From: Paroedura picta | Taxonomy: Eukaryota > Chordata > Lepidosauria > Squamata > Gekkonidae | Assembly (NCBI RefSeq): GCF_049243985.1 | Contig: NC_135386.1 | Location: forward strand, 16,956,202-17,020,201 | Direction: 5' to 3' | DNA: 64,000 bases | Part shown: piece after piece, positions 50,533 to 61,931 of the stretch | Numbering within the stretch: the first letter of the stretch is position 1 | Layout of the letters: each line of letters opens with the position of its first letter | The notes under the pieces: generated by a model | The model's database searches: none | What the model was told of the DNA's origin: nothing | Seen by the model: only the letters and a program-made list of their open reading frames with translations | Position numbers and translations under genes: made by a program

Positions 50533-52140
50533 TCCTACAAGCCACCTTGCAAAACAACTATTTTCCAGATGAGAGTTGATTGCTGTCCTCTGGAGACCAC
50601 CTCATCTGACTCCCAGCAGGATGCTGACGTAATTTTCAGCCCTTTGCAACCTACCACTAATCCTTCAGTCCTGGTCCTTGGGGCAGGATGAGTTTCTTGC
50701 CGCTCAGGTCTCTGTCAAAGACAGCTCACTCCAAAGGCCCGGTGACTGCATCAAAAGACTTATCCCTGTTGACAGCAGACCCAATAAAAATTTTTATTCC
50801 CCTTTAATCTCCCTCCCCCCCCCAAACCAAAAGTTTAATTGCCATGTAACGACATCACTATAGCGAGTCAATTAGATTGCAATTAAGCCCCATTTGCCAT
50901 ACATTCCGCATGTCTTTGTGGCAATTAAGGACACCTAATGAACTTGTGGCAGAGATTGGATTTACATAGATCAGTTATGGGGGAAAGGCTCTTTGGGTGT
51001 CTCCGGAATGTCTCGGAATCAACGCACGGCATGAGAAACATTTAGTTACCTCTCTGGGGCTCTCTCAGTGCTGGAGTCCATTTCCTGTGCCGTTCCAGAC
51101 ATAACAACGCTCCGCGCAAGGTGCGTAAGGAGGATGAGCATTGTGCCTAGTACAGAATGGTCACTCTTCTTCCAAGTTCTTGCTTTGCACAATGGCAAAA
51201 ACTGCCCCACCTACTCAGAATCCTGGGATTCTCTTTCCGCTCCTAGGACTGGGCTAGTTTTTCACCAAGTACGCCAAGTCACCCAGTAAACCTGGTTCCC
51301 GTTCAATTATCAGCGACTGGCAAAGAGGGTGGTCAGCTGGTAGGTGGGCCAAAGAAGAAAAACCACCGCGTAATGACAGCACCCCTAAATCGGGATTTAC
51401 ACAAGGTAGAAAAGGTTTACCCAGTGCTTAAAAGCATCAGCGTAAAGTAGCAATTCTACAGCAATGGTATGACGCTGCAGGAATGCCGCTGGAGAGTCCA
51501 AATGGAGAACCGGGTAAAGGCTGCTTCGGCAGCCACCCAAAAACCTTTTACTGCACAAGAGCCTAGAGGCCTCTAGGAAACTCTGCAGTCCTTGACATGT
51601 TTTAGGAGTTGCCGCTCTGCAATGAAGCCATGAAAATAGGCATTAGGACATGAACGGATTTACCGGTTCCTCATTCGGATTTGGAAAACCCCAAATGACG
51701 TTCCAGCCGTTACATAACATTTTTGTAGAATTGCGATGTAACGTCCACTGTTGACGACTGACCGACCAGAAGAAAAGTCCCGCTTATTCGTATGTCATTA
51801 TTTATGATTTGTTTGTTTGTTGACCTTTTAGCCTGCCCTTCTCCGAAGGTGGGTTACCAGGACGGCCTCTGGATCCATTGGAAGGAGAGGATATTTAGCT
51901 GGGCTAAAAGAAATGCTCTTCTGAGAGAATTGTCATCTAATATCCCCAAATATGCAGGGAATGATCTATACCCAGGCAGGATTCCCCGATACAGAGAGGA
52001 CCAAATGCTTTGAACTTAGTATCTCTATTATTTATCTGAGTTTTTATGCCAAAAAAGGTATTCTAATTCTTAAAGGGATAGCACCGTCAGTTCAGTGATT
52101 ATCAGAATCAAGCTGCGTTTGCAGAAAGGGCCAAATCAAG
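50533..52140. other. Intergenic, low-repeat; candidate enhancer 50830-50945
   Basis: 50830-50945 has TTTAATTGCC, TCAATTAGATTGCAATTAAG, GGCAATTAAGG and CACCTAATGA in about 110 bases, a cluster of homeodomain-type ATTA cores. The rest shows no gene or repeat. Confidence 0.35.
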
Positions 52141-52150
52141 TTAACTAGAA

Positions 52151-52292
52151 CAGGGGTCGTCAACCTGTGGTCCTCCAGATGTTCATGGACTACACTTCCC
52201 ATGAGCCCCTGCCAGCAAACGTGTTTGCTGGCAGGGGCTCATGGGAATTGTAGTCCATGGACATCTGGAGGACCACAGGTTGACTCCCCCTG
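52151..52292. mobile_element. hAT (Buster-type) hairpin MITE, copy 9
   Basis: CAGGGGTCGTCAACCTGTGG arm and its mirror, central GCAAACGTGTTTGC; flanks AACTAGAA and GACTAGAT (6 of 8). Confidence 0.85.
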
Positions 52293-52619
52293 GACTAGAT
52301 GGAATCAGCAGAAATTGGGCATTCCCCTAAGGCCTTGACCATAAGCCCAGCAGAATAATGCCACCTTACAGGTCCTGTGGAACGGCTCAACATCCATTTG
52401 CTTTGCGGGAATCAGCCGGCAAGATCCCCTGTGCTTGGAGCAATGCCTGGCAAAACAAAACAAAAAGATGAGGTCTCATTTTCCAGAGCTGGGGGGTGCA
52501 GAACAAAGAGAAGACACCTTCCCCCGTGCCGCGAATTCTCCGCTTCCTGTCGCCATCTGTGAACAAGGATGCCACCCGGAGTGAGGGGATCCAGAAGCGG
52601 GTGAGGGGAAGATCGCGAG

Positions 52620-52800
52620 CTCATTTGCATTTTAATGAATTTTTAATTGAACTCAAATCTGTTGTTTCCCTTTAAAAAGATGCGCTGTTGACTTTGCGCT
52701 GGCGGCCGCCCGGAGCCGTGCGGGATTTTAATGCGATACAAACAGTGATAATGTTAAGCTTAATTAGGCTGGGAAGCCTGTCTGCGGCGGCAGGAAGGGG
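52620..52800. promoter_or_regulatory. Candidate enhancer with POU octamer and homeodomain sites
   Basis: ATTTGCAT at 52623-52630 is a perfect octamer (reverse ATGCAAAT). Close by are TTTAATGAATTTTTAATTGA and, further on, AGCTTAATTAGGC. Repeat-free. Motif evidence only. Confidence 0.3.
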
Positions 52801-52844
52801 GGCCGGGATGAGAGTGAGACTGTTGGATCGAGGGGAATGATGGG

Positions 52845-53100
52845 TGTCACTTCGTGTAGCGGTCAGGAGCGCGGACTTCTAATCTGGCGAGATGGATTTG
52901 ATTCCCCGCTCCCCCACATGCAGCCAGCTGGGTGAACTTGGGCTCGCCACGGCACTGATACAGCTGTTCAGACTGAGCAGTGATATCAGGTCTCTCTCAG
53001 CCTCACTCACCCCACAGGGTGTCTGTTGTGGGGAGAGGAAAGGGAAGGCGACTGTAAGCTGCTTGGAGACTCCTTCGGGTAGGGAGGCATCTAAGAACCA
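52845..53100 (+). repeat. tRNA-derived SINE, CTT-tail family, full length
   Basis: TCACTTCGTGTAGCGGTCAG, ATTTGATTCCCCGCTCCCCC, CACGGCACTGATACAGCTGT and AGGGAGGCATCTAAGAACCA. Confidence 0.85.
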
Positions 53101-53255
53101 ACTCTTCTTCCTTCTTCCTTCTTCCTTCTTCCTTCTTCCTTCTTCCTTCTTCCTTCTTCCTTCTTCCTTCTTCCTTCTTCCTTCTTCCTTCTTCCTTCTT
53201 CCTTCTTCCTTCCTCCTCCTCCTCCTCCTCCTCCTTCTTCTTCTTCTTCAGTGCT
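53098..53255 (+). repeat. (CTTCCTT)n tract with (CTC)n and (CTT)n end
   Basis: About sixteen 7-mers CTTCCTT, then CTC and CTT units: an expanded SINE tail whose unit has drifted from CTT. Confidence 0.95.
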
Positions 53256-53683
53256 ACGAGCTCTTAGCTGTGGGGGTAAGACAGTGTCATCCTCCATTAG
53301 AAGCTGATAAGCCCAGGGTGGTACATTTGTCGGAGAACAGGCCGCATTTCAAATTTGCCCGTTATCTTGAAACCCGCCCAAAACTGGAGATAGAACTTAT
53401 AATTAAGGTGCTAAGCTCCTGGCATTAACCTTTTCTGCACGAGGGGGGAGCAACGAGGGATCTATTTTGCTTACACACAAGTTGCCAAAAGTGTCCATCC
53501 TCAACAGAGTTACTCCCTTCTAAATTCATTGTTGTTCATGGATTTAGGAAAGTGTAACTTGGCCTAGGTCTGCACGGCAAGAGTCATACGAAACATACTT
53601 GGTGCGTTTGGGGTACAGGGGTAAGACAAGAAGTTGCTTTATACTGAATCAGGCCTTCGTCCATCATGGTTGACGTTGTTTAC

Positions 53684-53684
<1 letters not shown>
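53256..53684. other. Intergenic, unclassified
   Basis: 53300-53430 has retroelement-like text; no gene recognised. Confidence 0.3.
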
Positions 53685-53714
<30 letters not shown>

Positions 53715-53812
53715 AAGAAGAAGAAGAAGAAGAAGAAGAAGAAGAAGAGTTTCTCTACCTGAAGGAGTCTCAAAATGGCTTCCAATCGCCTTCCCTTTCC
53801 TCTTAGACAAGC
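53685..53812 (-). repeat. (GAA)n with reversed CTT-tail SINE stub
   Basis: About 20 GAA units, then GTTTCTCTACCTGAAGGAGT and GGCTTCCAATCGCCTTCCCT. Confidence 0.85.
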
Positions 53813-53844
53813 AGCGGCTCTACAGAGTCTCAGGCTAGAAATGC

Positions 53845-53945
53845 CAGCCTCCATGTGGGACCTGGCTAGCTCTAGGAATCAACAGAAACTCTATGGTTCT
53901 ACCATAGAGCCTCAGACGATTCCTAGAGCTGCCCTCTCTCACATC
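53845..53945. repeat. Hairpin element (GCTCTAGGAATC family), third copy
   Basis: TAGCTCTAGGAATCAACAGA / AACTCTATGGTT mirrored by ACCATAGAGC / GATTCCTAGAGCTGCC. Confidence 0.65.
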
Positions 53946-54915
53946 TGAGTTCCCCCCGGAAGAACTGTACTGCTGCAGGCTGCACGTTGGCCCCCTCCCC
54001 AACATCCCAACATCCCAACCTTCCTCTGGATCATTTCTCTTCAGCGGTGTGGCGGAAAAAGATGGCGGCCAAACGCCTTGACTAGAGGTGGTGCGGGTGG
54101 GGAGAGAAATCTCATTCCCATCAAGGCCAAAGCATTTGCTGGTCTGGAAGGTAATGTGCTCGTACGTGGAAGAATTCTGCCTCAGCGGAGCGTTGACTTC
54201 ACCCTCCTCATTCAAAACAATATGAAGGAACGCGGAAGGGAGCTGTGCACCAGCCCCGAACACACACACACACACACACACACACAATTGTTTCCCCGCT
54301 CCCTGGGGTTCCGCTTAGGCAGATAAGAATCCCTTCGTTTCCAGGGAATTGTGAGGAAGGGCAGTCCCTTCGCAGGAGCAGAGAAAACAGACAATGAGTT
54401 CAATGAAAGCCCTTGCAATGAAAAACTCATCCCTGCCCCTTCTCTAGGGGATGCTTAAGGATGTAAGCACGCCAAGCACTTTGAAAGCATCTTCCAGACG
54501 CCGCTGTTTAAACTCTTCGGGGAGACGGCTGCCTTCAAAGGCAGAAACGTCTCCGCGAACCCGGCAACCGCTTTGTGGGCTTTTTTGTTTTGTCCTCCAG
54601 TCCAGGGCGGCAGAGAGGAGAGGAACGCTATGGAGATTGTTTGGCTGCTCCCTCGAGAGGCGGCGGGATGTGGCCGGTTGGTTGCAAGCCTGATGTGGGT
54701 ACTTGGGGGGAGCCGAGGGTGAGGGAGAAGTAGGCATGCTTCATGCACCCCGGAGGCCACGTTGGGGATGTCCCTGGAGAGGTGGCATTAAATAAAGCCC
54801 TAAATAAACAAACACACAATCTGTTGGAGTGAGCGACACAGCATGCCTGGACAGAAGGGGGCACCATACCACGCTGAAGGCATGTTGGTGTTGCCCCTTT
54901 GAATAGGATGTCTCT
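53946..54915. other. Intergenic, low-repeat
   Basis: A (CA)n microsatellite lies at 54262-54286. No gene recognised in the remainder. Confidence 0.4.
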
Positions 54916-54921
54916 CTATTG

Positions 54922-55057
54922 CAGGGGTAGTCAAACTGCGGCCCTCCAGATGTCCATGGACTACAATTCCCAGGAGCCCCTGCCAGCGAATGCTGGCAGG
55001 GGCTCCTGGGAATTGTAGTCCATGGACATCTGGAGGGCCGCAGTTTGACTACCCCTG
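54922..55057. mobile_element. hAT (Buster-type) hairpin MITE, copy 10
   Basis: 136-bp palindrome with CAGGGGTAGTCAAACTGCGG arms and perfect duplication CTCTATTG. Confidence 0.9.
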
Positions 55058-55109
55058 CTCTATTGTCTTAACCTAGGTTCTGCCCTCTGACCCCTCCTAA
55101 CTCGCTTTT

Positions 55110-55712
55110 GTCCTCTCCCTCTCTACACATGGCCTTCCATAGGGAGACCCATGTCTCTGCAGGCCTCTCCTGCAGAGACATTGTCTTCATACTCCTTTGT
55201 CCTCTCCCTCTCTGTACATGGCCTTCCACAAAGAGAGACATATCTCTGCAGGTCACTCCTGTAGAGACAATGTCCTCGTACCTCTTTATCTTCTCCCACA
55301 TTGCAAATGGCCTTCCATGGAGAGGCACATGTCTCTGCAGGTGTCTCCTGTAGAGACAATGCCCTTGTACTTCTTTGTCCTCTCCCTCCCTGCACATGGC
55401 CTTCCACAGGGAGACACACACATCTCTGCAGGTCTCTCCTGTAGAGACAGTGTCCTCGTACCTCTTTGTCTTCTCCCACATTGCACATGGCCTTCCATGG
55501 AGAGGCACATGTCTCTGCAGGTGTCTCCTGTAGAGACAATGCCCTTGTACTTCTTTGTCCTCTCCCTCCCTGCACATGGCCTTCCACAGGGAGACACACA
55601 CATCTCTGCAGGTCTCTCCTGTAGAGACAGTGTCCTCGTACGTCTTTGTCTTCTCCCACATTGCACATGGCCTTCCATGGAGAGGCACATGTCTCTGCAG
55701 GTCTCTTCTGTG
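55110..55712 (+). repeat. Minisatellite of about 90-bp units in a 180-bp higher-order repeat
   Basis: Units contain CACATGGCCTTCCA, GGAGACACAC or GGAGAGGCACATG, TCTCTGCAGGTCTCTCCTGT and AGAGACAATG. Two unit types alternate: the text CTCCCTCCCTGCACATGGCC recurs at 55384 and 55564, exactly 180 bases apart. As 180 is a multiple of three, several frames are open on both strands (up to about 200 aa), but none has family features. Confidence 0.92.
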
Positions 55713-56010
55713 GTCTCACCACCCACGCACACACGATTACGGACAAGCTGGCTGTTTGTGGTAACGAAAGTACTCTTTCAAATAGGCTTCTTTCTCTTCT
55801 TTTGACTTCAACCTGGATGTGAAATGGACTCTGTAGTAAATTTGACTTCCACTACAGAGTTTTTTGGCCAAATATCAGAGCGTCACCCTGACGATGATGT
55901 CCGTGAACAATTTCTACTGAAAATTCTTTGGGGAGGTGTGGGAGTTTTAGCTAAGGTGTTTTTTTCTGCAAGGATCCATGTCAGTTCACCCACACAGGCC
56001 ATCACTTAGA
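55713..56010. other. Intergenic, unclassified
   Basis: Nothing recognised. Confidence 0.35.
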
Positions 56011-56011
56011 A

Positions 56012-56305
56012 TCAAAGATTCATAGAATAATAGGGTTGGAAGGGACCTCATGGGTCATCTAGTCCAACCCCCTGCACTAGGCAGGACGCTCACAACCCTC
56101 TCGCTCCTCCACTGTCACCTGCCACCCCCTTGAGCCTTCCCAGAATCAGCCTCTCCGTCAGATGGCTCTCCAACCTCTGTTTAAAAATTTCCAAAGATGG
56201 AGAACCCACCACCTCCCGAGGAAGCCTCTTCCACTTGATGATGCATTTATCCCGTGAAGTCCTCTACCCATCCATGCACCTTGTCACCGAGGATTCTAGC
56301 TCAGC
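56012..56305 (-). mobile_element. CR1 LINE 3' end, reverse
   Basis: TCATAGAATAATAGGGTTGG, AAGGGACCTCATGGGTCATC, TAGTCCAACCCCCTGCACTA, then CAACCTCTGTTTAAAAATTT and GAGAACCCACCACCTCCCGA, the reversed 3' UTR of CR1. Confidence 0.9.
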
Positions 56306-57245
56306 AGCCAGCCAAATTCCGCCCCGCGGGAAGCATTCTCTAGGCAACACAGGCCGTGAATGAAAATAGTGCTTTTAATATCATTTACAGCAAACTTACA
56401 GTACATTATTTCACATCATCACAGATCTCTAAACTGCTCATCTGGAAAATATAAGCTTGCAAAAATACAGGATGCAGTACTCAAAATATACCGAGCACGG
56501 CGTTTCATTGTGTGTGTCTCTCTCTCTATTTTCATTCCCCACCCGCCCACCTCCTTTTTGATCAGATACATGGTAAGGTTGTTTTTTCTCCATTTTCTTA
56601 AAAAAAACTGCCTGCCCCCCACCCCACCCCACCCCACCCCAATGAGGTTTTACAGACTCATTTTCGAAGTGCTGCTAGAATTGCCCTCTAATAATTAACT
56701 GGAGCCAGGCGGGAAGTATCAAAAGAGGGTGGTTAATAGTCTTTGGAACAAACCCTCCTTTTTGGGCCCGACAGACCCCAAAGCATTGCATGCTGTCTAA
56801 CAGATATGGGGCACTGTGGGGGGGGGAAGAGTAATTAAGTGCCGGATGAAATGAATCTTCGACCTGTTGAAGCGAGTTGAGAGATATACCTGGACACTTG
56901 ACGCCTAACTAGCCTTGGGAAGGGCAGGGGGATCTTTTAATTTGGAGGTGTATTTACATGAGGGCTCCAGAGAATGATATGGCACTCAGCTACCAAGGGG
57001 AGGGAGGGCTGGTGGAGCTCCAGAATGGTCCCTACAGCTGCCGGTTCGACAGTACGTTGCATTTCTCAGGAAAGGAGGGTGGAACAGGATGGCCAAGACA
57101 AGCTAAGTGGGGTCAGCGCTTGGAGGGGAGCCACCAAGAAAGACGCTGCAGGGGCAAAGTAGGGCCAACCCCCTCTGCTTCTCACTTGCCTTGAAAGCCC
57201 CTTTTTGGGGTCACCTGTGACTTGTCGGTGCTCCTCACACAACAA
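56306..57245. other. Intergenic, low-repeat
   Basis: (CCCCA)n-like short repeat at 56616-56640. No gene recognised. Confidence 0.35.
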
Positions 57246-57249
57246 ATCC

Positions 57250-57360
57250 ACTTGGACCTGACTCATCAGATCTCAGAAGCGAAGAAGAACCAGCGTTGAT
57301 TGGTATTTCCACGGGAGTTCACTGAGGAAGTTCAGGTTCGTTACTCTGAACGTCTCTTGC
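57250..57360 (+). repeat. 5S rRNA-derived SINE, degenerate
   Basis: CTCATCAGATCTCAGAAGCG and GCGTTGATTGGTATTTCC follow 5S order. GAACGTCTCTTGCCTTAAAA at the end matches the 3' part seen at 43590. Confidence 0.5.
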
Positions 57361-57376
57361 CTTAAAAACCTTAAGT

Positions 57377-57498
57377 CAGGGGTAGTCAACCTGTGGTCCT
57401 CCAGATGCTCATGGACTACAATTCCCATGAATGCTGGCAGGGGCTCATGGGAATTGTAGTCCATGAACATCTGGAGGACCGCAGGTTGACTACCCCTG
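57377..57498. mobile_element. hAT (Buster-type) hairpin MITE, copy 11
   Basis: CAGGGGTAGTCAACCTGTGG arms; flanks CCTTAAGT and ACTTAAGT (7 of 8). Confidence 0.85.
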
Positions 57499-57506
57499 AC
57501 TTAAGT

Positions 57507-58200
57507 CAACTGTGTTTGACAGTATTTCCCACCACCACAAAATCTTCCTTCCTTCCTTGGCTAGCGCAGCTCAGGGGGGGATCTGTTAGGTCCAGTCAGA
57601 CACAAAATCCCAACTGCTTTCTACAAGGATTCAAGAGGCCCTGGCCACCCTATGAGCATTCGACCCCAAGAGAGACTCAGTTTTAGAATGCAGATGTGAG
57701 CTGTAATCCTGAGTAATTTGTGGCGTGTGGGTTTCGTCATTTATTAGCTAGTAACAAGAAAATAACGAACAGCACCAACAAGGACAGGAGGGGAAAATAT
57801 CAGGCCAAGGCCGATGGTGCAAAATCAGGCTAAAAACAAATTGCTGGCTAAAGGACCATAAATAAATGAAATGGATGAACTATATTTGATTACTCAGTGA
57901 AATTTCCCAAAAATTCCTACTGATCTTCCACTCTTTTTGAAGAACGGTTGCAAGACGAACAGATTCGTTAGACTAAACCTGTTGGCGAAACGTATAGGGA
58001 ATTTTCAGAAATGTAACTGAGAAATCAAATATAGGCTTAACCTGATTTTGCACTATCATCCTTGGCTCGATTTTTAAAAATCTTTGCATAATTTATTCTG
58101 GTTTTGAGACAGTCGGACACCCAAGCCCCCTTGCAGTCGCTGGAAACGTTACCCAGCTAACCCTCTAAGATCAAATCGCCCCTCTGCTATGGAAGCTTTC
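57507..58200. other. Intergenic, unclassified
   Basis: AT-rich, no gene or known repeat recognised. Confidence 0.35.
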
Positions 58201-58203
58201 TGA

Positions 58204-58350
58204 GTAACCTCAGACCTGTCACGCCCTCTCAGCCTGGCCTACCTCGCAGGGTTCTTGTGAGGATAAAACAGGAGCAAAAAATGATATGAGGCCCTTTTGG
58301 TCCCCCATTGGGGAGAAAAGCTGAACAGAAGTAAAGAGAATAAAATTCAG
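58204..58350 (+). repeat. tRNA-derived SINE 3' part (GGATAAAACAGG family)
   Basis: CTCGCAGGGTTCTTGTGAGG, ATAAAACAGGAGCAAAAAAT and CCCCCATTGGGGAGAAAAGC: forward copy of the family found reversed at 13060 and elsewhere. A poly(T) run lies at 58380-58398. Confidence 0.6.
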
Positions 58351-58399
58351 CCAGCATTTGCACATGTAATTTCAAGCTTTTTTTTTTTTTTTTTTTTTG

Positions 58400-59730
58400 C
58401 AAGTCATGTGGACTAGAAACTTGGAAAATGAGTCCTGCAGACAATGCCACATTTGGCAGTTTCTCAGTGCTTCCATGGAACTGCACATCCATCGAATCCA
58501 GACCTGGGAAGGGCCGATGCGCATGCAGAAGGCATACAATGAGTCCCCTTTGGAAGAGGAATTCAGTCATTTGGGGTGGGCTGAAACCTATCTTTCAAAA
58601 AAAAAAATGTTTTCCAGAATTCCACATGGGCCTCCCCACACCCCTCAGGATTACAAGCCCACCACATGACCACCTGGGAGGCACGAAGGTGTTCCACCAG
58701 CTCTCACTTGCTTCCTGCAAAATGATTCAAACACATTTGTCAACATTTTCATCTTAACTACGGAGGTGGTTATCCAGATTTTATTCAAACCTTCCTCTCC
58801 CAAATTGGCTTCTTACATGCAAGACCAGGGGTGGGGTGTGGGGGGGAATGAGCATCAGTAGATTTGAAATGAATTTGAAAGCAAATCCCAAAATTATGTG
58901 TTCAAGAGGAGCAGTGTGACGATGCGTAACTCAGCAGAAGCTGAGGTCCGCACCTTGATTTGGGCGAAATTCAGTCACAGGATATCACTTTCCATTGCAG
59001 ACTTGCAAACCCCCTTGGAGCACAAATCAGGCGCATCAAAGGTAGCTTTTTGCACATGCAAAATATCTGCAAGGCCTTGAACTGCCAGTGGGGCTGGGAA
59101 GAACTTAGCAACCGTGTATTTCTGGAAACGGGAGAAGGAATGTAGATTATTTGCTTTTAAATGACTGGCTATCCCTGAAACGAACTTTATTGCTTACGGC
59201 GACTTCGTCATGGCATTAAAGATCTGTGGAGTTTCCTCAGCCAAGAACGAGGAGATGGGCTTTTCACCTTTCCATTTTTTGGGGGAAAAAATGAATGATG
59301 TGGGGTAGGGACAGGGACTCTGCTAGGCCATAAGCAAGCCAGAGCTTAGAATTTGACAGCCCAATTCTAAACTTTGTTGCAAACTGAAATGAACAGATGG
59401 TTAGACGTTGAACAGGGGAACCTGGGTGTGAATTCCTCTGTCAGTGCTTGCCCACAATTCTCTCTCTCTCTGTCAACTTGGCCTCTCTCACAAGCTGTGA
59501 GGAGAAACCTGGATACCTTCCACGGAAGGAGCACACAGCTCTAGAGGCAGGGATGATGGGAGATGGATACGATCATTCAAAAACCCACCACTAACCAAAG
59601 GATCAGACGTTGGGAGGTATGCCTGGAAGAACGTATCACCAAACTGGGAAGACACTGGATCATATTTCTACTCAAATAGCCCTCCTGAAAATGACCACAT
59701 CCCTGCTGCTTTTGGCTAGCCTCTGCCCAG
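58400..59730. other. Intergenic, unclassified
   Basis: No gene or confident repeat recognised. Confidence 0.35.
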
Positions 59731-59734
59731 ATAT

Positions 59735-60010
59735 CAATGGACTTTTATTCAATGGGTAAGCTTTCGTGTGCACAACACACTTTGTCAGACAATGAAATGG
59801 GAGTTGCAAGACCACAGATATAAGTAGCAAGGGGGCCATGGAGAGAGAGAGGGAGGGAGGGAGAGGGAGGAACTTCTATAAATCGTCTGATGAAGTGTGC
59901 TTACTCTCAGAATAAAACTTGGTTGGTCCCCAAGATATCCCTGGACTCAAACTTTGCTCTGCTGCTTCAGACCAACGTGGTGACCCACGTGAATCGGGAT
60001 ATCTACTTCC
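59735..60010. repeat. Inverted-structure interspersed repeat (TTTTATTCAATGGGTAAGC family)
   Basis: GGACTTTTATTCAATGGGTA, AGCTTTCGTGTGCACAACAC, then inverted CTGATGAAGTGTGCTTACTC and AGAATAAAACTTGGTTGGTC, then TGCTGCTTCAGACCAACGTG. Two ends in opposite orientation around a short core. Confidence 0.6.
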
Positions 60011-60384
60011 CATCCACTTCGCAACAGGATTTTACCGTGTGGGCCGGAAACATCCACTTGCACATGGTCGCTAAGATGGACTGAAATGGCACTGTTTAGC
60101 ACATGATAACGTAGACGACAAAGCTGCATCTACATCATTAAAAGGTTCAACAGAAAGGCTGACAGAAGGCTAAGGGAGAGACCCCTCATTCATGGCACCT
60201 TCTTCGGCCCTAGTGGGCTTCTAGCCACACAACATGTTATGGGCTATCTACGAGTTCTCCTGGACCGAGATGGACAAATTTGCTCTTTCTGGGTGCCGTG
60301 TCTGGCCATGCATACAATTGAAAGTCTCCTGTTGCTTATTCCCAACAAAACAGCAACAGGGTAGTGGGAAGGTTCTGTGTCATG

Positions 60385-60455
60385 CATTCATAGAATCATA
60401 GAGTTGGAAGGGGCCATACAGGCCATCTAGTCCAACCCCCTGCTCAACGCATTCT
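60385..60455 (-). mobile_element. CR1 LINE 3' terminus, reverse
   Basis: TTCATAGAATCATAGAGTTG, GAAGGGGCCATACAGGCCAT and CTAGTCCAACCCCCTGCTCA. Confidence 0.85.
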
Positions 60456-61925
60456 CCCTGGACGTGTGGTTAGATGTTAGGCCCCACCAAAGGGCTACTC
60501 ATTCTGGGCCTCTGCACTTGCAGATTTATAAGCACAAATCCCACAGCCAGAAGGAAGCGGCTTGTGAGAAAGGACCTTAGTTTCATCTGTTTTTTTAACT
60601 GGCGGGAATGTTGAGATACATGAACGGAGAAGGATTTTCGCAGGACATCTGAAAAGGCAGAGCCTGGACACTAAGCGAGCCCCGGAAAAGTAGGGGCGTC
60701 AGACTCATGCTGAGGACAGAGGAACCCCCCACTTTAGGGGTTATAAAAGCAGTGGAATCCCCCCACCCAAAGTTCATGGAGCCAGCATTTGCAGATTTGC
60801 CCGCTGCCACTGCACACCTTCCTTTCCCCCTCCCGAAACTCACAAAGACAGCATTTCGGGCTCCACCCACTGCCATTCCATGAGCCAGCTCCGCCCCCTG
60901 ACACCTGAAACTTGTTGAGCCAGCTGCTGGCTCCAAAGGTTTCTGGGGAGTGAGGGAGGAGTGGACAGACACCATGGCAGTGGGTGTTGTCTGCGGCAGA
61001 GTCGCAAATGCCAGGTCTGCAAGTTGTGGGTGTGAGACACAGCGCCTGCTCTGGTTCGGAGGCAAAGCTGTCCCAAAGAGCTTTGTCCAAAAGCCAGAGC
61101 ATTGCCTCCCACATGCTAACATTGTTTCTGGGTGCTGTCAGTGCGCTGGAGAGTTCTCGACCACGCCCTCAAACCTGCTGCCAACTCGCTTCTGCCTGGC
61201 AACCCTGCTGCAAAGACATCTAGAGAGCAGATCAGCAGGAAGTCAATCACTAAACTGGCCAGTCGCTTCCCAGCTGAAGGACCTGCATTTGCAGTTCTGC
61301 CTCTGGCAGGGTAGACCTCTGTTTTGTTTGCAAAATGGCACACTGATTTAGAACCACATATTTGTCAACTTTCTGGTCTGTGGCCCACCCAGAAGAAGAA
61401 AAATAGCTAATTGCCTGGCACAGCCTCCACCCCTTGAGCAAATCATGTTATAAACATTTGCAAGACTTCCTTTTCTGTAAATTATATTCCTCCCCTCTCC
61501 CCCCCCAGAAAATTATCTTTGCTTGGGCTGGATTGCCAGGGCACCCATCTCTGACTCTCTCAACAGAAGAATCTCCTTTCCCCGTTAGACCTCAATCTTT
61601 CCCCTCCATATTTTGGAAAGGTCGTGAGTACCTGGAGGTTGCTTCCACCCTTCCCTTTGCTAAATAACCAAAATGTGGCCACTGAGTAGGAAAGTTAAAC
61701 AAAAAAGATGAGTCTGTGCAAGGTGAAAAATGTAAATAAGAAATTTAAATCATGTCATCAAATAGCTTCTACTTTAATACAAACAAAATGTGTCGTCTTT
61801 TGAGCCCATTTGTGAGCATTAGCCAACCTGCAGCTCGGCGGACATAACAAAATTTTAGTTCTCTGGATGAAAACAATATTTACTGGAAATTGTTTGAGAA
61901 CTAAGACTTCAGCAGGATTCATTCC
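60456..61925. other. Intergenic, unclassified
   Basis: 60760-61320 is GC-rich, unlike its flanks, with overlapping open frames on both strands up to 175 aa. None resembles a known family and no splice or poly(A) signals tie them together, so no gene is called. Confidence 0.35.
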
Positions 61926-61931
61926 CTAGAT

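Noticed and set aside
55068-55805. Frames of about 200 codons on both strands with HGRPCAMWEK-type repeats
   Set aside because: The 180-bp period of the minisatellite keeps all frames open; overlapping open frames on both strands and no known domain.
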